From Archegozetes longisetosus (Eukaryota > Arthropoda > Arachnida > Sarcoptiformes > Trhypochthoniidae): 64,000 bases of DNA. The notes beneath the pieces were generated by a model. It had not been told where the DNA came from and did not search any database. It saw only the letters and a program-made list of their open reading frames with translations. Positions 1 through 13,110 of this stretch are shown here, one piece after another. The translations under genes were made by a program, and so were the position numbers. The DNA is taken from contig JAEMBT020000003.1 of NCBI GenBank assembly GCA_018873245.2, positions 9,991,843-10,055,842 on the forward strand, read 5' to 3'. Numbering within the stretch: position 1 is the stretch's first letter; every line of letters begins with the position of its first letter.

Positions 1-216
1 AGTTTTTTCAAAGTAGTAATAGCAGCAAAAAAGTCAAAATACTATGCGTTAAGTTAAAGGCAGATCGTTTAGGACTAGAGAATAGAGAAATAGGCCGTTA
101 GTATCGACCCTTATTTTTTGTCAATTTTGATTCCTTTTAGTAAATGTATTGATGTTTCTATAATGATGATTGGAAGAGAAGATTTTTTGTTTGGCATAAC
201 CAGAAACTAGTGAGAG

Positions 217-273
<57 letters not shown>

Positions 274-1121
274 TAAAAAACATAACATAAAGCCAAATAA
301 GATAAAAAGCAAAACTAATAAGCGACTTACAAAATAGTTTAGTACTAACACGAGTTGTGCCTCTCCTTTGCCACTAGTTTTTTCTTTTTCCTCCGATTGC
401 CGTTCATTTGAGTCCTAAATCACTTTTTTGCCTTAGTTTGCTTCGCAATTGATTTATTATCTCATTTGATGGCAAACACACACAAATGAAGCAGAGACGC
501 AGGAGTAGTAGTAATGGTAGCTCTAGAAAAATGTCTTCTTGTAAAGTCTTCCAGTCAGGCTCTGATGCCTTTCCCTTTAAAACTACTTTATGCACATTTT
601 TCTTTCAGTTTTTCGGATGCAACAGACACCTAATGCTTAACACTTCCCATTAGACTGAAATCAAAATAATGATTTCGTTTTCCTAAAACAAATCGAATAT
701 AATATCAAAAATTGAACTTTATTTACAATCAAAGGTTGTGAGTTTGATGGCTTTGTTAAATAAGTAATATTATGGTTTGCGAGAGACGTTTTAGGAATTT
801 GTCAATCGATTCAAAGATGGTTAATCAATAGAATCGTTACCTCTTGCATTGAAAGTTAGGCGAATCGAGAGCTACAAACTCGAGGAGTAGTGCGTTTATT
901 GAGAGCCGCCAACTGTAATCTTATTGAATTATTTGCCTCAAAATTTTTGCAATCTCTCCATTAATCTAAAAGTTAGCCTAAAATTCAATAACCACGAATG
1001 TTTAGCTTATTCCTAAGATTATAAACGAGTGTTTGTCCTGAACTGTGGGTTCAATGAATAAGATTGAAAAAGGATTTTTCATAAGAATGATTAAAGTGAA
1101 TGCATAATATTTGTTGATCAG
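1..1121 (+). other. Probable intron upstream of the terminal exon
   Basis: No convincing coding sequence is visible on either strand. It ends in an AG acceptor at 1120-1121 directly before a long open exon, so at least its 3' part is probably intron of that gene. It contains one GA dinucleotide tract. The Leu/Ser-rich minus-strand reading across that tract is simply the repeat translated. Confidence 0.5.
220..269. repeat. (GA)n microsatellite
   Basis: About 25 uninterrupted GA units, preceded by imperfect units from about 210. Similar GA/CT tracts occur at 17365, 39327 and 53551. Confidence 0.97.
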
Positions 1122-2098
1122 GTCTCCCATCTATAACACCGGATGTGCATCTAGTAGATAGTACTTCCTATCAACAATATTCTCCATTCGCATCCAAGTC
1201 ACTCAATCGGCGAAGCCTTCGTTCATCACTCGAACGTCAACAACAACAACAACAATACCATCAGCAACAGCACCAATTATCAAATGATAACAATCTACTC
1301 GACAATACTTCCAACACATTTGGAGTCATGTCGGGCAACAATCATCACAACGAACATAAATCAAACATAATATATGGTCGAAAACCGAGAAGAGAGATGA
1401 TATATCCGGGAAAACATGGTTATCAGATCGCGCCGTCGGGCCACGAGACGCCACCATTGCGTCCGCCATTGCCCGACCATATCTATGAATGTATTGACGA
1501 CGAGTGCTATTGTTTTAATGCTTCACAAAGAGCTGATTACAGAACTAATAAGTTTTACCGTGAATTTGAATCCCCAGCCAGAATGGCGAGACCCCCACCA
1601 CTTCGAAATGCAGTAATCACACCATCGTTTAGGGAATTACAAGTTCCGACTACTGGTAGTGAACGCAATCTATTGCGAACTATCGCCGCTTCGGTCCTCA
1701 ACTCATCGACTAATTTAGCCTCAAATAGGAACTCAAATAATAACAGTTGTAATAATAACTTTTCTGATTTCTTATTAGACAATAATTCCTCAGTTGTCGA
1801 TCATTTGAGTGTTTCGAATGAAGCGATGGCTCTCACGCCATCGACTAATAATTCTTCAGAATGCAGTTCTCTTGACGAACGATCAACTGATACAAACCAA
1901 TCGGCTTCTAATTTATGTACCGGAACTTCAATGCAGTCGATGACCAGTAATGCGACCGACAATATAAGTGCGCAAATATTTGATAATCAAAAATATCATG
2001 AGAATGAAGGCAATTGTTCGCGACCGCAGTTCACGCCAGCGCTCATCAAATTTAGTGATTCTGGCGATCATTCTGTCGGTCGATCGCAATTGATTTAA
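1122..2098 (+). CDS. Terminal coding exon of an unrecognised gene (3' part only)
   Basis: An open exon of about 325 codons begins after an AG acceptor at 1120-1121 (split codon, two bases carried over) and reads GLPSITPDVHLVDST before the first GTG/Met-like position. It ends at the TAA at 2096-2098. No start codon is needed, so this is the C-terminus of a protein whose earlier exons lie outside the window. Visible features are a short poly-Gln/His tract (about 1238-1275), a Pro-rich basic segment with paired acidic and Cys residues (HIYECIDDECYCFN, about 1479-1520) and long Asn/Ser-rich stretches. It has no signal peptide or membrane segment. The composition suits a disordered cytoplasmic or regulatory tail. 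I do not recognise the family. AATAAA signals at 2833-2838 and 3033-3038 could end the transcript. Confidence 0.7.
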
Positions 2099-5000
2099 AC
2101 GAATGGAAGAGAGCTTTAAATGAATGATTTTTCAATCACAACATGACAACTAAAACAAAAAGAAGTTATTCTGAAATGAATTTTTTATTGTTTGAAACTC
2201 TAAAAACGAATTAACAATGACTTAACAATTAATTTTAAGTTAAGATAGAAATTTGTCATAATTTTCAATTGAACTTGCATTGTTTTTCAGATAAAAAAAA
2301 AGTTATCATAAATAATAATTGATTGAATTACTAGTCAGTTGTGAAAAATGAGGAATAAGTGAATAATTGTCCGAATATAATACGCAGCACTTTTTCTAAT
2401 ACACTACTTTTTCGTATATTAATGGGATGTGACAGACAATGAATTTCCTAATATTAAATTATTCATTTGAACATCAATCTGATGATCAATTACTGTGTTG
2501 TTCACTTGGATTCACTTCAGATTTAATGTGATTCAAGGATACACTTATCGGAAGTTGATTAATAAATTCAATGTTCTGGTGATATCTAACAATCTTATTA
2601 TCTGTGCAGTTTATGATTATATAACTTAATAATAACTAATAATAATAATAATGTGTGAAAAGACGTGACTAACAGTTTTGCAATGAAATGTTAAGTTAAA
2701 TTAAAGATAAATTGTAAGAAGATGAAAAGAAAAATAGTATTTTTTGCTGCTGTTGCTCAAAATGAAAGTGCGCTATTCTTAACAAACACAAATTGATGAA
2801 GAGAAAAGTTTATACTGTTATTGAAATTATTAAATAAAGTCATATCAGATCACGAGAAACAATTGTAACAATTGAGTTGACTTATAATCAATTAATTATT
2901 ATAACTTTAATTATTACAACCCTTATTATTGTATAAACATTTTTAGTGACTATTACTGTAAATATTAGTTAATTCAAATAAGTGCTAACTTTCAAAAGAA
3001 ACACATTGAAAATGTAGTAAAATATTGAACACAATAAATTTATTTATTTGTAACATTTTTGGTCTATTTATTAATGAATTTATTCATGAAGCGACAATTT
3101 TCAGTCTAGTAAAGGGTTTAATATGGAAATAGTTCGATATAATAAGTATTTTCTTAGGACTATATGTTAAAGTTGAAGCTTTTATATTAAATTAGTTTTT
3201 CACCAGTTTTGCATTTTTAGATTGAGAGCTCGTGTCAGAAACAGGCGATAATTTGCGCTCCTATGAATAGCATTCGCATTAATGAGCTTTCGCTTAATTA
3301 AGATGTCTAGAAATTAATTAGACGAGACGTTAAAACAAAATACGAAAATTAGATCTAAAAATCATTGTCTCAAGTGATGAGAAACATAATTAAAAGGACG
3401 ATAATTTGAAACACACTTAATCGACTGCTATTAAAATGCATTTCTGAACAACAATTATTTTCATTCTGACGCATAATTTGCCAATTTTGTCACATTTGCT
3501 GCAAAAATGATTAATAATTTATAGAGGAGCGACAAAATGTTCAATTTTTAGAATAAGTTGTGTTTGCTCGAAAGTAATACAAGTGTTAAGCATTCTAGAC
3601 TTGAATCTAAACAGAACGCGGCAGGACTATTCATACAAAATTCAGTATCAATCCAATCTCAATGCAATATCGATGAAATAACAATTTAATATTGTTCTCT
3701 ACTGTATATAGCACCCGAGCAACCCTTCCCTAACTCTCAGGCACACGCTCTTTCTATATTAAAACAATGAACACTTCGCTGAACAATTACATCTCATGTT
3801 CTGAAAGACGAAAAAATGTGTCAAAAATGTTCTCATTTGAACATAAGAGACAGAATTATGAGTAAAACTTCACACCCTTATCATAAACCGAAAAACTAAG
3901 TTTAGTTGTGAAAAGTTAGATAAGAACTCTCGTTGGGAGTTATAAACTTATACGAGGGTGAAAAGCAAAAAAAAAATTAGAATCAGTTTTATTAGCATAT
4001 TTTTGCATTTGTATAGTTAGCGATTGAGTTATCGAAATTGGAAAAGTTTCATATAATAAATATATATTTGGCAATATTGATATATTTGAAAAGCACCCAA
4101 AGGGATGAGAGAAGTGCGACCAAATGGTCCCATTAGTGCACTAATACTATTGTAATCTTAGGCAATACCTCAGGCAAAACGGTTTTAGAAGAGTTGTTAG
4201 ACTCTGATAGAGAAATACTGTTTAAAGTGCAAATCGCAATAAGTAAACCTTTTCATGACTCACATTAAATCCAAAGCTCGATATTGTGTACCTGAGAACA
4301 AATTGTTTTTGAAGATTTGCCAAATAAACGTTATCCAAATTATTTAACAAAAACAATCTATAGAACTTTGTTGGATTAAAAACTCGAAGTTGAGAAGAAT
4401 CCTCAGCAATTTAATGAGACACGAGAATATTTGCAAGTTTTATTTGATTTTTGTAGACTTGGTATAATTTACTGAGATTTGACTGGATCTAAGGATTGAA
4501 TTTCTGGTGAATGGCGAAAAGTAGTTCAAATTCTCAAAGTTATATAACAATAGAGAATAGAAGAGGGAACGCATTCGGCATTTTTAATTCCTGCTTAAAA
4601 TCCAAATCAAATTTAGTGCTAAAGTTTGGTGCGTCGACTAGGATTTGCCTTACTTTTCAAGTTTTAAAGTTTATAATTGCATTTGTATGGAAATCAGTTC
4701 TGAACAATAGAGGCAGTCATATCACAACTGTTTGAAGTGTGAGGATTCAGATCTTAATTTGGTGTTCGCCGAAAGGCTATCTAACACAATGGGAGAGCAT
4801 TTGATTGAAAAATTTTCAGATTCGTTCGTCACTCAATTTTTGTGATGCGTTAAATTTATTTGCATTCACTGTAAAGTTTGTCATTCGCGTCAATGGATTT
4901 GAAAATCTGGAATTGAAGTAGAGCCGCAAATCTATTCTTATGAACAGTTATGAAGAGATGAATTTTAAATAAGTTTGTAAACAGAAATTTAAGCGAAACA

Positions 5001-6813
5001 TTGACTGACTGTTCAACACTTGAGAACAATAGGGAAACAGGATTTCTAAATCAAATAAATTAAAACTATATATAGCCTTAGAACTAAATGCCTGCTATCT
5101 TGCGAAAATATTGATCGCAAGCTACTACTTTAATTGATGTTTAGCTTCTTATTTAACTAAATCCTGATTTAATTTCAAAGTAATTGAAAGTTTTCCAACA
5201 AAACTTCCTTTAAATCATTTGAAGCTAACCGTCAGTGAAAGGCATTTATTAAAAGTTTAAAAATAAAGAAAAATAAGATTGTTCGGAACAGAAACTATGC
5301 ATTGAGTGTAGTCTTGAAAAGCTGGAAATCTTGCAAATGGATCGTCATCTATGAAATCCAATTTACTCGGTTCGATGCTTTATAATAATGTGATTTAATA
5401 TTTGCAATGAAACAGACGCTCAACTGCAAGGAGAAGGCATAGTGTAGTTTAAAACATAGGCCAAAATATTTGATAATCACATTAAATTAGTTTAATGTAT
5501 TTTCATATAACTGATGTAATAAAAATTTTCACGCATTAGAAAACCTTATTTTATAATATAAAATAAATTCCCCTTTTATTCCCTTTAATTGAAGTGCAAT
5601 CCACTGAAAATAATTTGAAACTTTGCCAACTAATTTCAAACTGGAAAAGTATTCGTCTGAATGGCTTGTTAATTAGGGCCAAATTTAAAGGTCTGCCAAG
5701 AGTTTAATAAAAACGTAATTGATTTTTGCGATAAGCGACAGCTTGTCTTAATCAGAAATCGTTTGGATTGTTGTCGCTTTTAATAATGAAATGAAGTCCT
5801 TTTTCCAGTTTGATCAACAATTATCATCTACTCTATTAAGTTATTGGTACTTATAAGGCGTCACATTAATACTCTTCAACGCTGATATTGAATTTTCAAA
5901 ATTAAAGGCGAGTCTCAGTTTTGGCTTTTGTTTCCTAACATCTTTTTCATTATTATTATTACAACGAATTTTGCTGCAAAATCTTATTAAAATGAAAAGT
6001 TAGGCTCATTTTCATTGAAGTTTCTAAAACACTTATTATTTATTCAGAACATTTCATAAAATAAGTAATTTTTAGCCTTTAAACAAATGGTTGTTCATCA
6101 ACAAAGTGTCTAAAAATAGTGTTTCCATTCATTTAAGTTAATATTTCGTTGTATTTATTATAGCATAAGTTATCAAATTTTCAATGAAGAGTCCAATCAT
6201 GAAGTTTACAAAAGTAACTTGAATACAATTTTTAATTGACTTTCGCATTTCCATCTTCCTTTCATTATTCTCCCGAGCTATTCAACTAAATTCAAGTTTT
6301 ATCATTAAGGCTATAACCAATATAACAGTGCCTTTGCTATCAATATTTCATTAGACTAAATCATTTTGAAATTCAGTTTTCTAGTCAGACTCAGAATAAG
6401 TATATCGATGAAATAAGGGCTTTATAGCTTTGAGAAAAGCTCAAAATTCGTTAACCGCAACTATGTGTTAAATGATTTCAATTATAACTAACAATAAATA
6501 TCAGACTAATTTTCAAACTACAAACTAGATTTGGGTATCAATCAAAAGTTTGGAACTTGAGATGATTTAGCCAACAGTTTGATTGAAGCCACTCTTTCCT
6601 AAAACTAACTAAAATATAATCTGTATTCACTCTGCTATAAGAATTATTTCCCAAGAGATTAAGCTCTTTTCATAATAATAGTAAAGTAGTGCCAGAATTT
6701 AATAGAAAAATACATTTTAGTTGTTATACCTTTTTTCGCTTAGTTTAAAGGTTTCCGCTTTTAGAGAAATAAGTTTTTAAATTGTGTGAAGCAGCGAAAA
6801 GAGAGAAAGTACA
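2099..6813 (+). other. 3' UTR followed by non-coding DNA
   Basis: The first kilobase is probably the 3' UTR of the preceding gene, with AATAAA at 2833-2838 and 3033-3038. The rest is AT-rich with stop codons in all frames. The short open frame at 4511-4735 has no domain-like composition and is not called. Confidence 0.5.
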
Positions 6814-6990
6814 CAGTAATACCTCGATATAGTGAATGACTGGGGACCGACAATTCAGATTTACTAAAACTCGATTTCACTTAAAACAGATCACTTTTAT
6901 CAGTTCAATAGTATGTGTTGGAACCAGATAAGTATCTTCACTTTATCAACCATTCACTACGAACAAGTTCACTATATCGAGGTATTATTG
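6814..6990. mobile_element. Pogo/Tigger-like MITE, copy A
   Basis: Terminal inverted repeats CAGTAATACCTCGATATAGT at the left and the complementary ACTATATCGAGGTATTATTG at the right enclose about 180 bp of non-coding sequence. The CAGTA-type terminus and the TGGGGACCGACAATTC motif inside the left end are typical of pogo-class elements that insert at TA. A TA follows the right end; the left flank TACA is imperfect. There is no transposase. A shorter relative in the opposite orientation lies at 48649-48744. Confidence 0.75.
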
Positions 6991-7959
6991 TATTGGGAGT
7001 GAAATAGATGCATCACTGCATAAGTGCTGTATTGATGGCAAGCCTTTCTGTTAACAAGTTAGAACTTTTCTAATTCAAGTTTTAAACTTAATAAAACTTT
7101 GACTTCTTTCTTTTGAGTCAATCCTATTTGAGCTGCTATTCTCTTCCATAAAAATTGAATCCAAGTAAAAGTCTTCGAACTATAAGTTCAAATTGATTTC
7201 TCAAAAAACTTTTACGAATTGAAGTAATCGAATATTCTGAAATTTTAAGTAGCTATTAAGAAGTACTTATTCCAAGTTAGATGTTAGAAAATTCAATCTG
7301 CACGTTTAAGATGAAACTGATGGAAGTCAAAGTTTTTGAACTATAATATCATTATATTAAAAATAATTATAACTAACTTTGAGCTAAACTTTTTTGAGAA
7401 AAACTATTCACTCGTTAAAGTTCATGATTTGTATGAAAAGATACTTCAATCTTAAAAATACGCATAACATAATCAATTTTAAACATATTTCGTGACGGAT
7501 TCAACTCATTAAAGACTTGAGTGATTTCAAGTCAAAAGATTGCAACCATTTCCAGTAATGTTTAGCCTTAACCGTAATCAATTCAAAGGATCAATCGATT
7601 AATTAATTCAAAGTAAAATAATATTAAAAAAGTTTTAAAATATATCCACAATTTTTTTATAAAGTTATGGGTTTTCTGAAAAAACTATTTAAAGAGTTGT
7701 CTTAAATTGAAATGCAAATGAAGGACAAACAAATAACTGATGGATTGAACTGCATCGCAATCAATTATTTGGACGACTATGTTTTTTTCATTTCTGCCAT
7801 TAAGTAAAAGCTAGAATCGTAGAACTAGTTTGCAAACAATCATAGACTTATGTCAAACAATTATTAGCTTAAGAAATCACTTAGATTACTTTTTTTTGAA
7901 AGGATACAATCTAAGTGGTACTCAAATGATAACTAAGTTACATTAGTTGTAACAAAACT
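6991..7959. other. Non-coding, nothing recognised
   Basis: AT-rich sequence with stops in every frame and no repeat or gene that I can identify. Confidence 0.5.
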
Positions 7960-8360
7960 CAAACTTTAGGCACCAGGCAATATCCAAAGCTATGAACCGA
8001 TTGATTGCTTGATATTTTGGGTATATTACCAAATGTTAAACGCATTCGATTTACCAAAAACTGAAGTCTTAGGTTTCAGCATTGGATTAATGGTTTCAGT
8101 AGTAACAACCTAAAATGTATTTGGATGATTATGAAATCAATTAACTCCATTATCTGATTACGAGATGATCATTATTGACGAGGAAATCAGACAGAAGTGG
8201 ATGGCTTTGACTCAAATAAATGAACCAAAACTATTACGTTTGAAAATCATTTGACGGGTCAATAGAGAGCTCATCAGACTAACGATTAAAAGTTGGACTA
8301 AGTTGCAACAATTGCTAATTGTTGACAGGAAATCACTATTTGTGGCAATGTCAGTTCAGT
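7960..8360 (+). pseudogene. Eroded F-box/LRR-like gene, copy 1
   Basis: Conceptual frames broken by stops read RLIAWYF then LPNVKRIRFTKT, and further on EEIRQKWMALTQINEPKLLRL. The DNA matches the remnant at 11990-12240: both have CGATTGATTGCTTGATATTT, then a GCATTCGAT motif, then GACAGAAGTGGAT followed shortly by CAAAACTATT. A hydrophobic 'ID-CL' start followed by Leu-rich repeats resembles F-box/LRR proteins, but no intact domain remains, so the family name is an inference. Confidence 0.4.
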
Positions 8361-9719
8361 ATTAGTTTAAGGTTAATTCAAGCTATAGATCATAAACATA
8401 TTAATAACAATGAGAGTGAAGATTTCGTTAATCATTCTGCGTTTGGAAATGATCAATAAATAACTAAACTCTTGGTATAAGATAGTCCACTGAAGCTCTC
8501 AATTTAATGGGGGATAAGTCTATTAATTTAACGAAAACATCTTTGATGCACTTGCAACTGCAAACCTACCATTAATTCGCTTATTATTAATTTACTTGAA
8601 ATCTTACCACACTTAAAGTACCTTAGCTTAAATTTGGCTCTGAATAGTTCAAAATTGAATAGTAGCAATAATTAGCACTATTTGAAAACTAATTAGGAGC
8701 TATCGAAACTTTAGATTTGAGAAGTTTAAATGTGTCTATCAGTATTTTGTCGTAATTTTGCCAAAGATACCTAAAACAGAAAATCCAGTTCGTTCTAATA
8801 TTCTTTGACCGCACAAGGTTCTGAGCTCTATTTTGCAACTAAAATATATTCAAAACTTCAAATACGATATACAGTACTTATTTACCGCTAGATACTATTA
8901 TTCTATTCAAAGTATTTTTATCCATGAAAAATTTAGTGACATTTAAAATTAATTTCTATCGTTATAACGTGTTAGGATTTTCAGTAGCTCTCAACTGATT
9001 CAAAAAAGAAAATAAAGATGAGACGAAGACCAACAAATTCAGTGTTTAAAGCCCTCTTATCTCAACGATTATCCAACTGACAAGCCGTAGCTAGAATCAA
9101 TTCATTAGGCTTTATCCGAATTAACCAAAAGCTTGTTAACTTCTTTTATGAATTGCTTCGAGAATTAATGCTGAATTTACTTAACTTGATTGAATACGTT
9201 GTTCCAATTGAACAGAGTCGATTGATTTAAGTTTGAAATATATGTATATTTCTTGTGATTAATCAGCAATAGTTTGATTAAATTTTGTGCTAATACTTTT
9301 AAGAATTTGATTTATTTGAGAAGCGCAACTGACTCACATAAACAACAACTCAAGTTATCAAAGCTACTGTTAATTGGTCGATTGGTTCCCAGTTCTATTA
9401 TTAGTTAATCGAAAGAATTCCATTGATCTATCAGTTATTCAAATAATTCTAAGTAAGCTTTGAATTAAACTTTAACTCAATTTAATTATACTATATTATA
9501 TTACAATCACTTTAATAACAATAGAAATTCAATTATTTCACTTTTCTGTCATTAGGTGAAAATGTTTTAGTCTGTTAATTAGCCTGTATGTCATGGTAAG
9601 CATGCGTTTGGGACCCATTGGCTCAAGAAATAACTTCAATCACTGTCGATGAAACGAAACAAGTCAAGCGTTTTTTAGATGACTAACATATCAGTGATCA
9701 ATGATAGAAATATAGGTTT
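8361..9719. other. Non-coding, nothing recognised
   Basis: AT-rich sequence without an open frame of note. It may include unrecognisable sequence from the neighbouring gene remnants. Confidence 0.45.
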
Positions 9720-10860
9720 AGACATGAGTCAATATTCAAAACCACCAATCGATTCGTTGCTTGGTATTTGTCAAAGTTTCAAAGTACTAAAATTAGAAAT
9801 TTAGTAAAAATTGTGGAATTAGTTTTAGTGTAGAGAATCGATCACTTCAGTAATCTCGAATGTATTTATGAATAGCCCTCTTCTAGAATGCTTATTTGGC
9901 GATATTTTGGTTATAGAGAAGTCGATGTCTCTCGTAAAACCAATTCGACCAAAGCTATCTGCATTTGAAAACAGACTATAAAATAAATGGAAAGCTCATC
10001 GATTTATTGATCAGAAGTTCACCTAAACTACAAGAATTACCAATTTTCAGCATAGATGATTAGATTGACAAAAATATCAATAGAAATAATAGTCTAAGAT
10101 TTGTTGAAATTACTGATTGTGGAAATGAATTAAAGAGCAAATTGTTAGGCGGTTGTAGATGAACTACATATAACTCAATTAAGACTTCATACGATATGAC
10201 CCGTCAAATATTAATTAGAAAGCTGACACTTTTAGAGTGTATTAACTTAAACTTTGATTCTAGTCTATCAGCTATAATTATTTGTTACGATTATTCGCAA
10301 ACGGGTCACAAACTATTGAAACCGTAGGTCGACTACATTTCGATTTATCTGCTAATGCTTGACTGCAAGTCCTCCACAAATTGTCTCACATCAAAATCTG
10401 GTTCCCTTTAATGTTGAGTGACACGAACAAAAGGTTGAGCACTTATATTGCATTTAAAAAACCAAAAGCTTTATATAAGAAAAACCTATTTACTAAAAAC
10501 ACTATTCAAAACAATCAGATTTATGATAGACTTGGAACTATTCAATTTTGATATGATTAGCTTCAATAAAACTGCATTCTTTTCGGCTCTTTTCTCATTT
10601 AGAATAGTTAGTAAACATCTCAACATTACAGTTATTAATTCTTATTATCAAAACACTATTCGACTGACAGACCTTGGTTTAACTGATTTTGTCCATTGTA
10701 TTTATTTGAAAGCGATTTCAAATTTTTTCATTTATCGTTATCAAATTGACCTTAAGCATATTCTCGAATTTGTGTCATTAAGAATAAAGTTATTAATCTG
10801 TGAATTGATTTGCAAGCGATAGAGGACATGTGTTCGGGAACTATGAGTTCAACACGTTAG
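9720..10860 (+). pseudogene. Eroded F-box/LRR-like gene, copy 2
   Basis: It begins with an IDSLLGICQSFKVLKL-like reading at about 9733, the position where the other copies have IDCLI. At about 10300-10360 it reads GSQTIETVGRLHFDLSANA, sharing the (S/L)QTI motif and Leu-rich spacing with copies 3 and 4. A 124-codon open frame (10448-10822) is Leu/Ile/Phe-rich and probably the remnant of its repeat region. Several stops and frame changes break the gene. Confidence 0.4.
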
Positions 10861-11989
10861 AGAAACTAGAATGAATCAAGTCTTCACTTTAAAGTGGTCT
10901 TCAAATGATAAACACGTTAATTATGACCGAAATCGTAACTTTACCGTTAGTATTAGTAAAACTCAAAAGTGTGTGCCTATTTTTACAAGAGTGAAAAGGT
11001 TTTATTATTTTATGAACCAGAAACGATTAATCAATTATATATTGATCCTCATCATTTATGATTAAACGGCGGATTATAAGCACGTTAAAGTTTCTAAAAA
11101 ATTTCTTAAAAAAGCACAAAAATATTTTGAAATAAGCATGGAAATAAGTATGTTTTAATTGCGTTTTCCACAAAATTATACTATACATAAGAATGTAACA
11201 TCAACTAATGTCGTCACTATTGTTACAATTCAATATTAATACAGATTTAAGGTATTTTAGATTGATTTCAAATTAAAGCATCAGTATTTTAAAAACTAGA
11301 GTAAGCCTTTCTATTAAACGACTAATGCTTTTATTCAGAATTAACTGAGGTTAATCGTAATTGAAATCTTACAAATCTATAAATAAAATATTGAGGAAAG
11401 CATTGCACAAACTATTATGAGAAATAATTCAGAGGTCTTGAAATCTCCATAGAATAGTTTGAATCTCAATTTCCGAGAGAAATATTTGCCTGAATAAGCT
11501 TATAAATGTAAGGATTACAACTAGATATTTAAGATTAAGTATTAAAACTCTGAAGTGTTAGAATAAGCAGGCACGAGTTCAAAGCGCACTTTTTAAGTAA
11601 AAAAGCAAGCAAATAAGTAAAAACTTATTTTCCGCCGTTTATTTATGATACCCACCCATCTTTCGATCAAATTTTCAATCCACCGCCTGACATTTACGAA
11701 ATTTTAGCACATCTCCATAAATTTTGTAATGTCCTTTGTGATCAAATTGGCATTGTTTCCTTTTCTGGACTCATACAGTATCATATGCCTAATGTGTTTC
11801 TCTTCAGAGTCTATATTTAAAAATTAATTGTTTACAATTTTTTCAAACGAAACCAAAGATCAATAATGGGTTTTCATAAAAAAACATGATTAACTTGTTT
11901 TTTATTCGATATTTTCAAAGAAAAATGGATTTAATTTTCATTTAACAAAATACGCAAAAACTTTTGAGTTTTACTAATAATTGCCTGAG

Positions 11990-13110
11990 CTCTCAATCGA
12001 TTGATTGCTTGATATTTCGCATAAATCTTCAAGCATTCGATGTATTAAATTTAGTCCTGGTTCTAATGCTCAACTGATCACAATGGTGTCGCCTTGTGAT
12101 AATCTAGAATATGTTTGACAATTCAGACTCTGAATTTGATCATTAAAATAACTTTCGTATAAGTGATGGCATGAGACAGAAGTGGATCTTTTTTGTACAA
12201 ATTATTGGATCAAAACTATTGCATTTGGAAGTCAGTTCAGATGTGAATAAAGGTCTAATTGATCCAACGATTCAAAACCATCACAAACTTGAAGATAGAC
12301 TCATTATCATGTTTGCAAAACTTGGGCAAATATAAACAGTTGATTGAAGTTATAAGACATAGAAAGGAAATTAAATGCACACAATTTATTATTAATTTAG
12401 CTGACGGTAATGAAGAGCAAACAACACAATTGAGCCAGTGTCTGAAATAAGGGACTAACGCACTTTATTCTGGAATCGAGTTAGTACTTAATTCGATTAG
12501 ATAGATCAAGGTCTAAATATGTTTTAAAAATCAATATGTTGTAATTAAGAATTTTCTGTAATTAATGTTTTAAAAAATTAATCTTGATTATCATATCGTA
12601 ATGAAGTTTATGTTTGAGCACAAGGATCAAGTATTAACTCGATTTGAAAAAGTGCAAGATCCTTATTCCAGATACTGATTCAATTAAGTCTTTACATGGC
12701 ATTATCTGCTAAAGCTCTCAAACTAATTGCCGATAGATTTCCTAATGCAATTAAACTATCTCTTGATGTGGTTGCGATTACCAGCGAACTGTTCTTTAGT
12801 TTGGTAGGAAAGTAACTACTTCTCAAATATACTTATTTGAATTTTATTATTGCGATAAATATTTGTGAATTTCTCTTCTAAAATGAGTTACAAACTATTG
12901 AGACAATTCATTTGCGAAGCATTCGCACATCTATTGATACTTTGATTACAATTTTCAAATGGACTTCCAATTTTAATAATTTAGTTCTTTATTCTATTGA
13001 TTGGGTTCATCTCGTTCTCAATACCACATATTTGACGTGTTTTGTAACTATTCTTCGAAATAGGAAAGGTTCAGGAATTTTATACTTCATTTGAAAAATC
13101 TTCAAAGACT
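11990..13110 (+). pseudogene. Eroded F-box/LRR-like gene, copy 3
   Basis: The clearest member of the degenerate family. It starts SIDCLIF (about 12000). It holds an open piece at 12259-12450, then about 12700-12810 reads LSAKALKLIADRFPNAIKL, a typical leucine-rich repeat, then LQTIETIHLRSIRTSIDTL (about 12890-12945) and a last open piece to 13094. Frames change between segments and stops intervene. The order of motifs matches copies 1, 2 and 4, so this is a repeated gene family and not chance similarity. Confidence 0.45.

Noticed and set aside
121..351. 76-codon minus-strand open frame with a Leu-Ser repeat
   Set aside because: It is the translated (GA)n tract in probable intron.
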